Part shown: positions 34,870-47,420 of the stretch, in pieces
Position numbering within the stretch: the first letter of the stretch is position 1
How the letters are laid out: every line of letters starts with the position of its first letter
NCBI GenBank assembly: GCA_036971475.1
Contig: JBAIZL010000006.1
Span: 3,121,001 to 3,185,000 of the forward strand
Origin: Prosapia bicincta
Lineage: Eukaryota; Arthropoda; Insecta; Hemiptera; Cercopidae
Length of the DNA: 64,000 nt
Reading direction: 5' to 3'
Notes under the pieces: generated by a model
Told to the model about the DNA's origin: nothing
Seen by the model: only the letters and a program-made list of their open reading frames with translations
The model's database searches: none
Made by a program: the position numbers and the translations under genes

Positions 34870-35384
34870 CTGTTACAAAGCGTTGTTCTTATCTCTATAC
34901 GAACCCACGTACATTATAATAAGTAACCCCAGAGTGGTTATGTGTATAAAGTCCTAGACTTACTCTACACCCGGAAAACCCCTTAGATGAAGAATTAAAA
35001 AGAAATCTTATACACAGAGACGTTAAAAATTTGGTAAGCTAGACAGAGATTACAATACAGATTTTATAAAATGTAGTCACAGAAAAATAAATAAACCCAA
35101 AGTGGTTTGGAATGGTTTCATAATGAAGTCTAAACGGGTTAATCTCTTCTCCTTAACACGTTGGACTCCTTATTAGGCCCTACTTATGCTTTCCTTGAAA
35201 GTGGTCAATTTGAAACTTGAAAGTTTTATATTTTGTAACAGGACTGGAGCCATTCTCTCGCTCTCGTGTTTTGTACATCATTACTTTCACCAATAGTGCG
35301 AATGTTTTGAAAATAACAGTGATAAGCTATTTTAATTACTAAACAATTACAAATTTGGAATTGTTGGGTTGCACATCTTGAGGT

Positions 35385-35660
35385 TTTTTAGTAACATTTA
35401 TTTATCGATTTCCTTGCCAGAAAGCACTGCTTACTGATATTCCTCAGCAGACGCGTTTAGTACTTGGTCAGTGCATTGTTGCATTGTCTGCTCAGGTTAG
35501 TTATGCTATTTGTGAATCTGTGGTGTTTTAGTGTTCTGTGATGTGTTGTCGTTCTAATAGTAATTTTATTACACATTGAAATATAGTGCAGCATATCTGT
35601 GACTCCAGCATTAAATAATACATGGATCAAGTGCAAAACGCGCCTGCTTGAAAATAGTGT
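35385..35660. repeat. PLE-type terminal inverted pair
   Basis: The left, minus-oriented half (about 35415-35500) contains on the minus strand GCA, CUGACCA, AGUACU, AAA, ACGCGU, C, UGC. The right, plus-oriented half (about 35605-35650) has GGATCAAGTGCAAAACGCGC, then CTGC. They match the ends at 181-350 and 4230-4310 and the end after the PLE relic at 47270. The GCA/UGC flanks and the ACGCGU palindrome keep the hammerhead layout although the boxes are decayed. Confidence 0.5.
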
Positions 35661-36055
35661 ATATTGGTTTTTGTCGAGTAAATGATAAACAAATGTTATT
35701 TTAAATTGTTTACAAATTTATCTGACTTCGTCATCAATTATCTAATTAATCTAGAAAACTTACTTCCAAGGACAAAGTAGCTTGAAGAGAATATTTTCCG
35801 ACTTGTTCTTGAAAGTTCTATTGCTATTGAACATGTTTATGTAACATATAAACATTAATTAAATTCAATTGTTTAGATTCAAACATACAAAGTATTGTTT
35901 TACTGATTTGAAATAATTTTATTATTTTGTTTAAGGAAGAGAAAATAAATGGTTATAAATTAGCATCATAGTTTGTTGGTTATATAGGCATAAGGAATAT
36001 TCGATTATTCTCCTATTGAAAATCGCATAACAGTGTATTGTATTATAATATTAAC

Positions 36056-36173
36056 CTCCTGTGGCTTCTGCTGCCTGGTCATCGTCTTCCTCTTCTTCCG
36101 CCTGTGCCTGGCGGGCTTTGCGGACGAGTACAGGCGCAACCTTGCTTTCCGATACTGTGTTGTCCGAATCGCT
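36056..36173 (-). CDS. unknown insect protein, acidic exon
   Basis: On the minus strand, after atattttttag|, 118 nt encode SDSDNTVSESKVAPVLVRKA, RQAQAEEEEDDDQAAEATG plus one base, ending at G|GTTAAT (phase 0 to 1). The donor is weaker than usual, which fits alternative use. It is an acidic, low-complexity stretch with a VRKAR basic motif. It is continuous in phase with both neighbours (TTEP-SDSD and ATG-DNEL). Confidence 0.75.
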
Positions 36174-36179
36174 CTAAAA

Positions 36180-39100
36180 AATATATTCAAATAATAAAAT
36201 TTTAAAAAATACAGATATATTCAATAAAATAAATTTGGTGGACAAATCATAGCACATGAAGACACTGTAAGTGAAATAATAAGATAAGATATTTATTTTA
36301 AAAATTCTGACTGTCAGTACAGGTGTTTGAAAATGTTTTGCGAAATTTAAATTGTATTTTGAATAATTATAAATAATATGTTGAAAACATAATAATATAA
36401 TTAAATTGAAATGTAAATTCATAAAAAATGAAATTCATCTATGTGTAAAATTTAAACTGAATGTTCTAATAATAATAATTAAAAATAAAATTGTACATTT
36501 TCACTAAACGTTTTTTTGTTTTGAATTTATTACTACATTCAAGTGGTTTTGTGTAGTTAATAAATAAATAAAATTATTTTTACTATGCAAGTTAATCAGA
36601 TAAACTGAGTTATTTTCTACACATTTTTGTGCGTTAAAGTCTCCTTACAACACTGTTGTAGCATAACAGCTTGGAATACAAATATGGTTTATGAAAATAG
36701 ATCCTATCCGGAACACGTTAGCCAGAAACATAAAATTAATCTGTACTGTTCTTATTGTAATAATTAGATGCTATTAAAAAAAATCTTAATTAAGGTTGTT
36801 ATTACACAATAATAAACTATTAACACAATTGGTTTTATATTGCAAATAAGGTATTATATAATTAAATAGTATTAGAATTTAATATTATTACAGTACAATT
36901 ATGTATAAACTAACTATAGTTGACATGCATAAGTAGGTAATAAAGAAAACAGAAGCAATAAAAATAACTAAGTATTTAATTAGAAAGAAGCTGTTTGGGA
37001 GATAACAATGAACAGATAACACAAAACAAAGCAGTGACAATAAAATACACACTGTTTAAAATGTAGCAACATTGCAAAGTTAATACAATATACAATACAT
37101 TTAGATTACAGAAACATAGATAATATATGTGCATGCCCAAAACCCCTACAATTGCCCCAGCAATGTGAGAAGAGCTGTAATGAATGGTAATGAAATGTAA
37201 TGATAGGTGAACATGCTGTTAGGCGTAACCTCGGGGTTTCAGGCATGCTACATGCTGCCGGTTTCCTTTTCTGACTTTCATTTCAATTAAGGCTGCTCTT
37301 TAAATACAGTTCCGTCGGACGTCACGGCGTTAAATTCTTCTAGGCGTTGAAATCACTCTAAAATTTTAATTTTGAGAAATGTTGAAACAAGAAAACAAAT
37401 GCAAGGGGAATATCCATTTTTTTACATGGGATTAAAAATATAAACATATTTACTTTTATATTTTATCATATGACAAAAAATAAAAAAAATGATTATTAAA
37501 AAGTTATATACATTAAAAAAAGTAAAATAATAATTCAAATGTTATTTAAAAATGATATTAACTGATACAAAAATATTAAATAAACTAACTATAGCATATT
37601 CTGGTAATTTACAGATTTAATAATAACAAATAAAATAAAAATCAGAAAATTCAATAAACCATTTTATAACATAGAAAAGCCAGCATAACCATTTTTATAT
37701 GGTGTTCGCAACATTTCGTCAGGCATATTTCTGAAATCAAGCATGGTAATGGAAATCAAACAAGTTTACTTTCATGTTGTTAACGATGCATGCAAATGGT
37801 AAAAAAATGACAAAAGAAATTAAGTGAATGCAACCAGCATTAAAAAAAAAAAAAATTATAGTCAACTTTGTATTAAAAGTTACTTTTACCTTGAAAAAGA
37901 ATAGTTTGGAAAGGAGAATGAATCGAGTTAATTTAGGAGTTGCTGGAAACTCGAAGTATTTATTCTGTTTATCAAGATTTTAAACATCTATTTTTGTGAT
38001 ATTTTGCAAAATATGTGTGAGTTATGAACGCTACAGACAAACTCGCAAGTGTCAGTTAATTATTTTCTAATTGTCTTTAAGTTTCCTTGAAAACATTGTT
38101 TATTATCATTGTTAAATATTCCCCTCAGGCTGTTTATTACACAGCAAATATTCTTGTTTCTTATAATTTATAATAAGAAAATATGCAGGAAATTCGTTTG
38201 CTAATTAATTGCTTGGAATTCTTAAAATACTCATTTTTACTTCTGTTAGAAATATTTGTAAACATTTGAGTACATTTTTCTGTTTTTCCTAACATCAATA
38301 TATTTGTCATTATTGAAGCCTTTTGGAATAACTTGGTACCGCCTTTTTCGTAATATCATTATTTTTGGAATTGCTTGGTTTACAAAATGTCGTGCCTTTT
38401 TTCTCTTAATGGAAATAATTTTATTTGTAATTGTCTAGAGGTGAGGGTGGATTTTTTATCTCATTTATCGCTTTACTTCTAAAGTACGCCTACTGGACAT
38501 CATTCTTTTATGTTAGAGATTTGATTTTGTGGGGGTTAACACTTAAATATTCCTTATAAGTAAGGAAAACGACTATAAACAGAAGATTAGCATAAACAAA
38601 ATCTACAATTCTCTTACAATTTACAAACAATAGTGAATCAATGGAGCGGAGCTCGATTATTTCGAACTTTTTAAGATAGTTTCTTACGTTTTCGAGTTAT
38701 TTTGTTTTGGCATGATAGATCTCTATGATCAAAACTAAACATAAAAACGTCTTAGTAACACGCATTAACACAAGGAAAATTATTTTTCAAGATATTTCGC
38801 CAAAGCTAAAAATATTTGTCAATTTTAACTTAAAGTTTTAAATCTTTATGACAATTGTATTTTCTTTGGAAAATATCCTATTGAAATAAAAATAGTCGCC
38901 GAATTGAAAGCTGATAGGGAAGAAGAGAAAGCCTCCCCTTCGCACTAAATTTAAAAAAATTGTTTGGAAAATTTACGAAAACTAAACACTATAATGCAGT
39001 CTGTTGTCGTTAAGTGATGATTTCGTCTTTACTTAGAGGTTATTTGGAGGTTATGTTTAATCACAAATGTAATTTCCTGTATATTAAGAAATATATTTGA

Positions 39101-39470
39101 TTAAATTAAGTGATAATTTATGATATAACAGTTTTATTTCTCGTAGATGATGTTACTTTATGGATTGTATATTATGAAGTCAAAGCGTTACAGTGATTAA
39201 ACTGAGAGAGTACAGTACTTACATTAGATAGAATATAGTTCTAAAAAATGATTTTCCAAACAATAATACAGTTTTTCCTTAGAATGATAAGCTACGTCTG
39301 TTATAAAATGTATTTTCATAAATTCGGTATTTAATTATTATAATAATAACAAAAACATAAAACGATACACTTAAAAAATATAAACGGGAGGAAGTGAAAA
39401 TAATGATGAACGAAAAATGAGTAAACCCACCCAGATACAGTCACTCTGTAACTGAATATTAAAATCGTGT
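36180..39470. other. intron sequence, nothing recognised
   Basis: AT-rich intron of the minus-strand gene. A 14-A run lies near 37840. A weak copy of the family D left flank (TACTCATTTTTACTTCTGTTAG) is at about 38230-38345. No exon is supported. Confidence 0.4.
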
Positions 39471-39475
39471 TTATT

Positions 39476-39491
39476 GGCCCTTAGAAGGGCC
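39476..39491 (-). promoter_or_regulatory. histone-type mRNA 3' stem-loop
   Basis: GGCCCTTCTAAGGGCC on the minus strand forms six perfect pairs with a four-base loop, 42 bases after an H2B-like stop codon. This matches the spacing and form of the replication-dependent histone 3' end signal (usually GGCYCTTTTCAGRGCC). Confidence 0.5.
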
Positions 39492-39533
39492 GATTGTTTG
39501 ACGATGGGTGCTACCGCTGCGAATGGAGAGAGC

Positions 39534-39560
39534 TTACTTTGAGCTGGTGTACTTTGCCAT
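39534..39560 (-). pseudogene. histone H2B 3' end fragment
   Basis: The minus strand encodes MAKYTSSK and TAA. Histone H2B ends in (A)VTKYTSSK-stop in nearly all animals. The similarity ends abruptly upstream at CCATGG, and no other part of H2B is present. With the stem-loop downstream it looks like a truncated or transposed histone tail rather than a gene. The 123-codon frame across this region is in a different frame and is not coding. Confidence 0.5.
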
Positions 39561-41432
39561 GGAAATTTGTTTTTGAATTGAGAGAAGTTATGAGATGAGT
39601 ATAGAAGTATATGAAAGTTAGAAAGGGTTAAAGAGGAAAAAAGTAACATTGAAGGTAACAAGTAGAAAGGAATGAATGAAATATAAAGTGAACAAATATA
39701 AAGATTAGAAGGAAGCGACAGGTAAACGATTTTAACATTCACATGAGAAATAGTAGCCTACTCAAACGCAAGAAAGCCGCCAATTTGACATGTTTGCGTT
39801 AAACACTATTCATACTTGATTTCAGCTAACAGTATTAACCAAACCATTACAGAACACATATTACAAGACAATAACACAGATGTATGTTGCTTTACAACAT
39901 GGTAACCATTTATAATATCGCTAACGTAAAAATAATGTTAGGTCTGAAGGTGGCACTAGTAATTCAGTTATTACTTTTTTTCACTGCAACCCCTAGCTTA
40001 AAAGACGTTAGTTTCTTTTAAAAAATGTTGAAAATGTTTCATATAAAAAGGTTGAAGATTAATACAAGTAAATTGGTTGATTTTGAATAATGTCTGTCTT
40101 GCTTTTTCGTATTATTGCTGCTTTTGATATTAAATTTGAAGTTTATGGTTTTAGATTAGTTTGCTTTTAGTCTTTGTTCTATAGGTTTGTTTCCGAAAAT
40201 TAGTATTTATTTAAGTTTTATGGATACTTAGATTATTATTGATGAGCCTTTTTATGCAATTGATTTTTTTTGGTAATTTTCGTTTTTCAAAAAAAAAAAA
40301 ATTAGAAATAAGCTATTTTATATATTGATTTATTAAAGATTTATTGAATGAAACAAAAATTTGTTTTGTAATGTTTGAAAATTTAAACTGATATTTTGTA
40401 TTGTTATATTATTACAATTATATTTTATATGTTATTTTCAGTTTTGAGAAATACCACAAAAATTGTTGTTGTTGTCGAAACGTCGATGTTTAGTACATTT
40501 TTTATATTTTCGTCTCTCATTTCAACTGCTTTTATGAGATTCTTTTAAAACAGATATTAATCTGCATTATACCAAAAGGAATTTTAAATTAATTCATACA
40601 ATTATTTTAATGGTATTAAAAAAAATTAAGAGTTAAAAAATAATTTAATTGTTGACATAAAATAAAACAAATGAAATTTTGTTATATAATTATAAATGGT
40701 TCATCATGTTAAATCAAAACAGTTATAGTGCATATATTAATACAAGAAAAATTAAAATTGCACCTCTTCAAAAATGACAGCAGAGCCTCTCATGTTCAAT
40801 GTTATAATTAATATAATCTAGCTTCCCTGTGTAGGCAGCACACGAAAGCTGTGTTCACGAACATTAGGCCTGCTTGGTGCATTTTGGAAGAGGTAAGGTT
40901 TAATGTTTGGCCTGTAAGAGTCATAGGTACAGGTGAAGACATCATGCTTTCCTGTGGAGTCGGCATCACAGGAACATCTTACATGCTTTCAGTCATTTTG
41001 CAATGCACAGATAACGCCAGTCTCTGTTGCGGGATAATTTCAGGAGACTAGGGAGGAAATGGATGTTTTTTGGAATATTTGTGCCCTTCTTAATTATGTT
41101 TTAATTGCGTTACGCAGATTAGGGATGGTTAAGTAAATTCTTTATTATAATTTCAAACAATATTTAATCATTAACATTTAGGTGATTAAAAATAATTTCA
41201 ATATTTATAAATATTTAAAAATATTCCAGTATTATTTAATTAAAATTATTAAATCAATAAAAATATAGTTTTAATGGATCTAAACGTTTTTTATTAATTA
41301 TTAAAATTATAATGGCTTAATTTTGAGGGAACCTAAACTTATTACAAGATTATTTAAATATTATTTACATTGAAATTGTAGTAGTTATAAAACTCAGAGT
41401 TAAATTTATTTTCAGAAATTATTTAGAGTTAG

Positions 41433-41707
<275 letters not shown>

Positions 41708-41815
41708 ATTAGTTATTATTTCAAAACATAGACATATATTTTTAATATACTCATTTTTACTTCTGCTGGGAATATTTGTTTACATAAAAGTATATTTTTT
41801 GGCATTTTGTTATAC

Positions 41816-41966
41816 TAAAATATTTTTCTTTGTGGACGCGTTTCGGTATAACTCCATTCTTAAAACTCTCTAATAGTATTCCCTTAATTTAAATAGTACT
41901 TAGTACTATTAAAGTTTTGATAATGGAGTTCTTTCAAAACGCGTCCACAAAAGAAAAATATTTTAA
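41816..41966. repeat. inverted pair of family D ends
   Basis: The arms 41816-41869 and 41912-41966 share AAAATATTTTTCTTTGTGG, then ACGCGTTT and ACTCCATT. The right arm has UUGAUAA, U, GGAG..CUUUC and AAAACGCGUCC. The left arm, on the minus strand, has UUAAGAA, U, GGAGUUAUACC, GAAACGCGUCC. Relatives lie at 59755-59830, 61235-61400 and 31298-31346. Confidence 0.75.
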
Positions 41967-42341
41967 TGGTAGGAAAGGCAGAAAAATTTACTAAATGAAT
42001 AGATATATATTTGAGTAAAAGAAAATATAAAAAAGTATTATTAAAATCAGAACAGTTTGTACTGTATTGCTTAGTGGATATAATTGAGGTAGTGGTCCAA
42101 TTATTTGTAAGAAGTATAAAAAATGAAAATTGTTCCGTAAGCTGTTAAAAGTTACCTCGTAAGTTTTGTTTTGTAACAGATTTGTTCAGAATTTCTTTAG
42201 TTTATTAACTATTGGGGACAAATTAACCTACGTTGAGGCAGAAGGATTGTGAGGAAGGATGTAAGCGTCGAAACTCACATGTAAATATTTATCGACACTT
42301 TAGTTTCTGGAAGAGGAGGGGGAAATGTTATTTTATTTTAC

Positions 42342-42617
42342 CGGTTCTGTGGTTGTAGTAGTGGATGAATCATCCAAGGACGAATCTGATCCAGGGGTTG
42401 AAGAGTCGGAATCCGTCGTGTCCTCTTCTTCTTCGTCGTCGGCAGACGGAGGGAACGTCGGAAGCGTGATGGATATCCTTCTACCGTTGTCGCCATCCGA
42501 TGAGTCTGAGTCCGTGCCGCCCCCGCCTCCACCTCCCCCAGCGGCACCTCGGAGCACTAAGCGGCCAATCAAGCGGAAGATAACCCTTGTGATTGCTTGG
42601 ATTTTTCTGTCTATTAT
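42342..42617 (-). CDS. unknown insect protein, Gly-rich/acidic Ser-Thr exon
   Basis: The minus-strand exon ends at CCG|GTAAAA. With the acceptor gtgtatag| at 42618 it is 276 nt, phase 0 to 0. With the acceptor atagacag| at 42607 it is 265 nt, entering in phase 2. It encodes KIQAITRVIFRLIGRLVLRG, a run of eight Gly, then TDSDSSDGDNGRR, TLPTFPPSADDEEEED, SDSSTPGSDSS and TTTTTEP. The basic amphipathic helix followed by an acidic Ser/Thr region repeats the design of the other exons. The choice of acceptor depends on whether the exon at 51005-51108 is used. The ATG (Met before IGRL) of the open frame is an artefact: in the transcript it is read as Leu (TTG) in the exon, or lies in another frame. 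Confidence 0.8.
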
Positions 42618-43380
42618 CTATACACAAATTTACTATCTAAAAGGAGCACATTAAAAAAACACGAGGTGTGGTAATTGGATCTGTGCTCGATTTGTTTAAT
42701 TGCTAAATTAAAGTAAAGCACAGTTAATTATTAGTGTATTAATAGAAAATCATTAAAATCACCTTAACAATATAAAACTATTTCTCCTTAAGTTATATCA
42801 TCCACAGTCATAAACTTAATAAACCTAGGTTGTCATTAGAGAATCCGTAAATCATAAACTGTTATTACAACGCAGCAATAACTCATTGCACATGCGCTGC
42901 TCTGATTTGTACGATTACCTAAAATTAAGAAACTTAATTGACTAGTTCCTATAGAATCTGAGGTTACTTAAAGGTTATGATACTATTTGTACAGAGGCTA
43001 AATGGTACATTTAAAAAGTAAGTAAAGTAGAAAGTCGTTCTTTACAATTCCAGGAACACATTGAGCAGAACATTAAGGTTTATAAGACTAAGAGCAGCTT
43101 AAACAATTGTTTAAATAACAATAACAAACAAAATCTAAAAATCAATAATTATGTTTTCTTATACGCCTAACAATGGCAAAACCATCATCACAGTGGATAG
43201 ACTTAATTATAGCTTTTATAGTTTACATTACGTGAAGCTTTCCTCCATGGGGAAGTACATTAATGGTTTTTATTTTTATTTAGCACATTATTTTCATTTA
43301 TAAATCAGCTTTCATCACAAGTTAAGGTTGAAATTTATTTAATAAACAATTGTCTTACATAATGCTATAATTTTGTATTA

Positions 43381-43383
<3 letters not shown>

Positions 43384-43438
<55 letters not shown>
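43384..43438. repeat. (TA)n array
   Basis: Pure TA repeat. Confidence 0.95.
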
Positions 43439-43441
<3 letters not shown>

Positions 43442-43738
43442 GGACCAAAAGGCTTAATTGGAGTCTAAACTAAAACGATAAAAAGTGTAAATATTTAAAC
43501 TATATTTAAATAAATAAATACACTGGATGCAATTTGAGACGTCAGAAACGTAGGTAAGTTGGAAATAAGGCAGTTTAATTCTCTTTTAAAGCTGCTACTT
43601 GGTACATTACCATTCATTAGAGGCGGGTTACATAATTTATTTTGCATAGTGAACTCATTATTTGGAATAATTTTCTGTGGTTTATTATTAATAAATAATA
43701 AACACAACAAACCAATAACCACAATTTTTTTAACTATA

Positions 43739-43781
43739 GTCTTATGTACATTTCGGTTACAAAGTAACCATCCTCAGAGCC
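43739..43781 (-). ncRNA. hammerhead-like motif, family A
   Basis: On the minus strand: CUGAGGA, U, GGUUAC UUU GUAACC, GAAA, AUGUACAU, A. All boxes and the six-pair stem II are intact. Stem I (GGCU with AGAC) keeps only part of its pairing. Confidence 0.6.
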
Positions 43782-43811
43782 ATGACAATAGATACTCCAT
43801 GATAAGACAAT

Positions 43812-43854
43812 ACCTCTGAGGATGGTTACTTTGTAACCGAAATGTACATAGGAC
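43812..43854 (+). ncRNA. hammerhead-like motif, family A
   Basis: ACCU, CUGAGGA, U, GGUUAC UUU GUAACC, GAAA, AUGUACAU, A, GGAC. Boxes and stem II are intact. One A seems lost after the cleavage position, so AGG now has to serve both as H17 and as the partner of CCU. Confidence 0.6.
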
Positions 43855-44476
43855 TAGCATAAACGTATTTATGGTTAGAGGTTGTGTGTATTATTTATTG
43901 TAATTGTTACTAAAATTGTTGTGATGGACAAATATATGATTTCGAAAAGAATATAAGTTATGTTTCCGGTAAAATTGTAGACTTCAATGGAACAGAACAA
44001 AGTAAAAATCAATAGTTCGGGGGAAACAAAGGGCATTTGTTCAAAAATTTAATAGAAAATGTTGAACTTTATGTTGTGATTAAAATTATTGGGGGTATGA
44101 TTGAATATTAATGCACATTAAAATAGTTTTGTTTTATATTAATATTCATTTAAGAAAGGCAACTCCAGTTACATGTGTTGAATACGTTGGTTACAAAAAC
44201 GGTTTAGGTTGAGGTTTAAGATGGAACGTCGTGCTCAGAGTGCATTTTTCAACAAAGAGCCCAAAGTAGTCAATTGTGAGAGGTTTGAAATTTGGAATGG
44301 AAATTCAATTTACAATCAAATATTTAAGACATTTGTCTTTCGATTAAAAACAAATCAAGCTGAAAAATAATACGTACGTGTTTAAATGTTTAACTATGAA
44401 TACAAATATTTTCAAAACTCCCAATACCATAAACACAATAAAAAATAACTAATACTACAAGATACCTAACATTAAA

Positions 44477-44517
44477 CACTTATGTACATTTCGATGACCA
44501 CGTCATCATCAGCAGAG
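44477..44517 (-). ncRNA. hammerhead-like motif, family A relative
   Basis: On the minus strand: CUGCUGA, U, GAUGAC GUG GUCAUC, GAAA, AUGUACAU, A. Stem II has six perfect pairs of a sequence unrelated to the other family A stems, so it is a compensated change. A6 is C. Stem I is mostly lost. Confidence 0.5.
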
Positions 44518-44599
44518 AGTCGTATGACAAAATTACAGTCTAGAGTACAATAATCTACAAACTACTTTATTTTACTGTATCAAATACCAGATCTTGGCA

Positions 44600-45030
44600 T
44601 TTCTGGTATTCTCCTCCTAGCCTCCCAGTAGAGACAATGCTGACTTCGCTCTTACACATCTTGCAATGCTGTGCAATTCTGAAGATGTAGAGCATCCATA
44701 TTTTGACAGTTGCACAGAGGGCAAATATCTGAGGCTGCTAATCCTATTTTATATAGGAGGGCTTGGAGATAGTCATGGCTCGTAAGCATTCTGAATCTAG
44801 CAACAGTTTACACTCTAGGTAGGCTGTGTGGTATTAGCACTGTGTGCGCCTTGCCCCTACATATCTTTCTAGCGCTCATTTCGTTTTGGCTTTGCCTTGT
44901 TTTTTCATTGATAGTAGATTTAATCAGGTTTCTTGCTGTCAATAGAAATATAGGATTAACAGGCTGTGACAAGGTGTTATCTTTCTTCGCTAGCTGGTCT
45001 ACGCGTTCATTTACAAACTAGATTGACTGC
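44600..45030 (-). mobile_element. R1/I-type LINE RNase H and C-terminal relic
   Basis: The minus strand reads VNERVDQLAKKDNT (RNase H end with its last Asp), then VARFRMLTSHDYLQALLYKI, G, CPLCNCQNMDALHL, and YWEARRRIPEMPRSGI at the end. This is the usual R1/LOA-like ORF2 C terminus with its zinc-knuckle CPLC. Stops and shifts interrupt it. A further open stretch to about 45355 may belong to the same element but is not recognised. The element at 53895-54703 has a related end. Confidence 0.75.
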
Positions 45031-45369
45031 TATTGTTTATGCTTAACTTCTGTTCCCCTATTTCTTTCTCCATAGAAGGTTACCAGCTCGGGGATATACA
45101 ACTTTTTATTTAAAAGTGATTCTTTCACAATATATTTTTTCCATCGAGAGATTAGTAATTTCTAACGTAGGCTCTTAGCGCTGTCGAAATTTCAGCTAAG
45201 CAGTTCGACGACCTTGACAAATTAGACCATTGCAAATGGCCTACTCTGTGACTTCCAGGAGCAGTCGAGCGTAACCAATTCGACAGGTCTTTGTGGCTTT
45301 GTTCTGCGTTGTCCAGACTAATTACGCAAACAATCCGGACAAATGTGTACTTCATGTACTAAAAGAAAG

Positions 45370-46925
45370 ATTACTACTTCTATATTACGTCATAACTTTC
45401 TCTAATTACTCCCGGAAGCAATTAAATTGTACGAAATACTGTTTAAACAAGAACCGGAAGTACGAAATTGCAATATAATGAAAATATACTAACTTTTAAA
45501 ACAAAATAGCTTTTATGGTTTTTTATACATGCATGTATTATTGACACAAAAGATTAATTATTTAGTAAATGGGGGTTTTTGAATTAAAATGGTTTCTGAA
45601 ATAATAAATAATATAAAAAATTAAAAGTTTCATAAAATTAGCAAAAAATATTTTACGAAGTTGGAAACGCAACATCATTTGTTGTGTTTGAAAAATAATT
45701 TAAATAATCATACAATACTTTTACAACCCATTTCCCTCAGAGGGGTCTATTTGAAAATGAACATTAGAAATTCAACGTCTTCGATTAAAATTCAAACTCG
45801 TTAAGTTTCGATAAAATTTAAGTTACTAAAGTTAATTTTATTTTACCACCAACAGGGATCTTTAAAACGAAGAATATTCGTGTTTCTCTTATTTATCCTT
45901 TATATCAAAAGTTGGAAACTTTTTATGGCAATGTTCTTTGACAGAAGTGGAAACCTTCCATTTGACATTCTCGGTCACCAAATAAGGCACATTTAAAGGT
46001 TACTTGGGTACGTTTTAATGAAGTTCCAAAAGCATGACATTCCACTGACAGTTAATCAAGATCGCTGATTAGTGTCAGATGACTGTCATAAATTTGACAA
46101 ATGATATTTTATAAATTGGAAGAAAATTTGCAACTTTCATTTCGAATCGCTAAAGGGTAAAGTTTTAGAGAATATTAAATATTATAAATTTTATTTACAT
46201 TTTTAAAATACAAGTTTATTAAACAAAACAAAAGAAGGTGGTTTTGGGGCGTTTATTCAATAAATGTTCTACAGAGAACAACTAAAATAACAACGTTACA
46301 AAGTAAAAACACAAAGAAAATAAATTTTAATTTTAAGTTGGTTTTCTCAACTTATCTGCAAATACGTGTGTTTGAAAGGGAAAAGGCTGCCATCGAAATA
46401 ACAACAGATCTTGTAGGTAATTTTTGTAACCGGAAATAACGCTAGACAGGAAGAGAGAGGCAAGGGCGGCAGTAAAAAGAATAAATGCGGACTTTTTATG
46501 ACAATAAATGGAGATGTTTGTTGCATCATTAAGTAGGCGCAAATATTGTAAATATTTCCAACAGTATGATTTATTCGACGAGAGAGGATAAGAATAGTTA
46601 TTGCATGTTATTCAAAATAAGATTAACAGAAATAATTGTTTATTTTGCAAACTGGCTGCTACCGTTTGAATCTGAAAGTGGTTTGCACGATTAAGTATTC
46701 ATTTGGCAAATAGTCCATGTTTAATATAAAGTATGTTGTTTACAACGAACTGCTAAGGGGCCAGCAACGTAGTCTATATGCACACTTGAATAGCTGGATT
46801 GTATACGACTTTGTCACATCTGGTGTTAAATATTATAGAAAGTTGTTTATTCGCCTTTAGGTTTACATCAAACGTAAATTTTAGCAAGTAATGGTTTTTA
46901 GTGGAGTAGTTTAATCATCAGAGAT
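45370..46925. other. intron sequence, nothing recognised
   Basis: AT-rich. The frames at 46333-46542 resemble hydrophobic leaders, but two overlapping frames do so equally, and no splice site or promoter supports either. Confidence 0.35.
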
Positions 46926-46929
46926 TATT

Positions 46930-47300
46930 ACAAACAAAAAATTAGTAAGTTATTCAAACCTAAAACAAACGCCCCTAAAACACGATACACACTCCCTGAC
47001 ATACACACTAATTTAAACATTCTCCACACATTAAAACAAAGTAAAAAAACCAACAACTTTAGAAAAATACGATACATACAAACACTACGCAACAGATAAA
47101 GAAAACATATTAAATGACCACACACATATTGAAGCCAACAACCTGTTTCATTGTATAGAACACAACCAACTTAACCCACCCCCACTACGCTCATAAATTT
47201 CATACAGGAAATCTTCATACCTAGCGGGATACCGCCAGTAGAGGTTTTGCTTCGTAAAAGGAAAGATTGTTTTGAAACGCGTCAGCAAGTAAGCCCCTAC
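46930..47300 (+). mobile_element. second Penelope-like element 3' relic
   Basis: The plus strand contains HTNLNILHTLKQSKKTNN and then a YIQTLRN-like piece, matching the conserved C-terminal segment of the PLE GIY-YIG domain (M.ILH..K....LN..E...IYK). About 110-130 bases after it comes GAAACGCGTCAGC at 47276, the ACGCGT end motif of this group. The GIY-YIG active-site half is missing. Confidence 0.55.
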
Positions 47301-47420
47301 TCGTTCACTTAGTTAAGTATTATTTAATTATATGGCAAAACAATTAGCTTGAATAGCTATGTCGTGTTATACGAAACGAAAAATACCACCTAAACATAAT
47401 AATTAAAGGCATGATTAGAG

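Larger units (their letters stand above)
43690..43900. repeat. inverted pair of family A elements
   Basis: The arms begin with AATAAATAATAAACACAAC on the left and the mirror (GTTGTGTGTATTATTTATT) on the right; each carries a motif. The centre between the motifs is about 30 bases. Confidence 0.85.

Noticed and set aside
39371..39742. 123-codon minus-strand frame
   Set aside because: Low-complexity hydrophobic sequence, no splice or start context. The only coding-like signal there (H2B tail) is in another frame.
42325..42654. 109-codon plus-strand frame rich in Ser and Pro
   Set aside because: It is the antisense of the Gly/Asp/Ser-rich coding exon on the minus strand.
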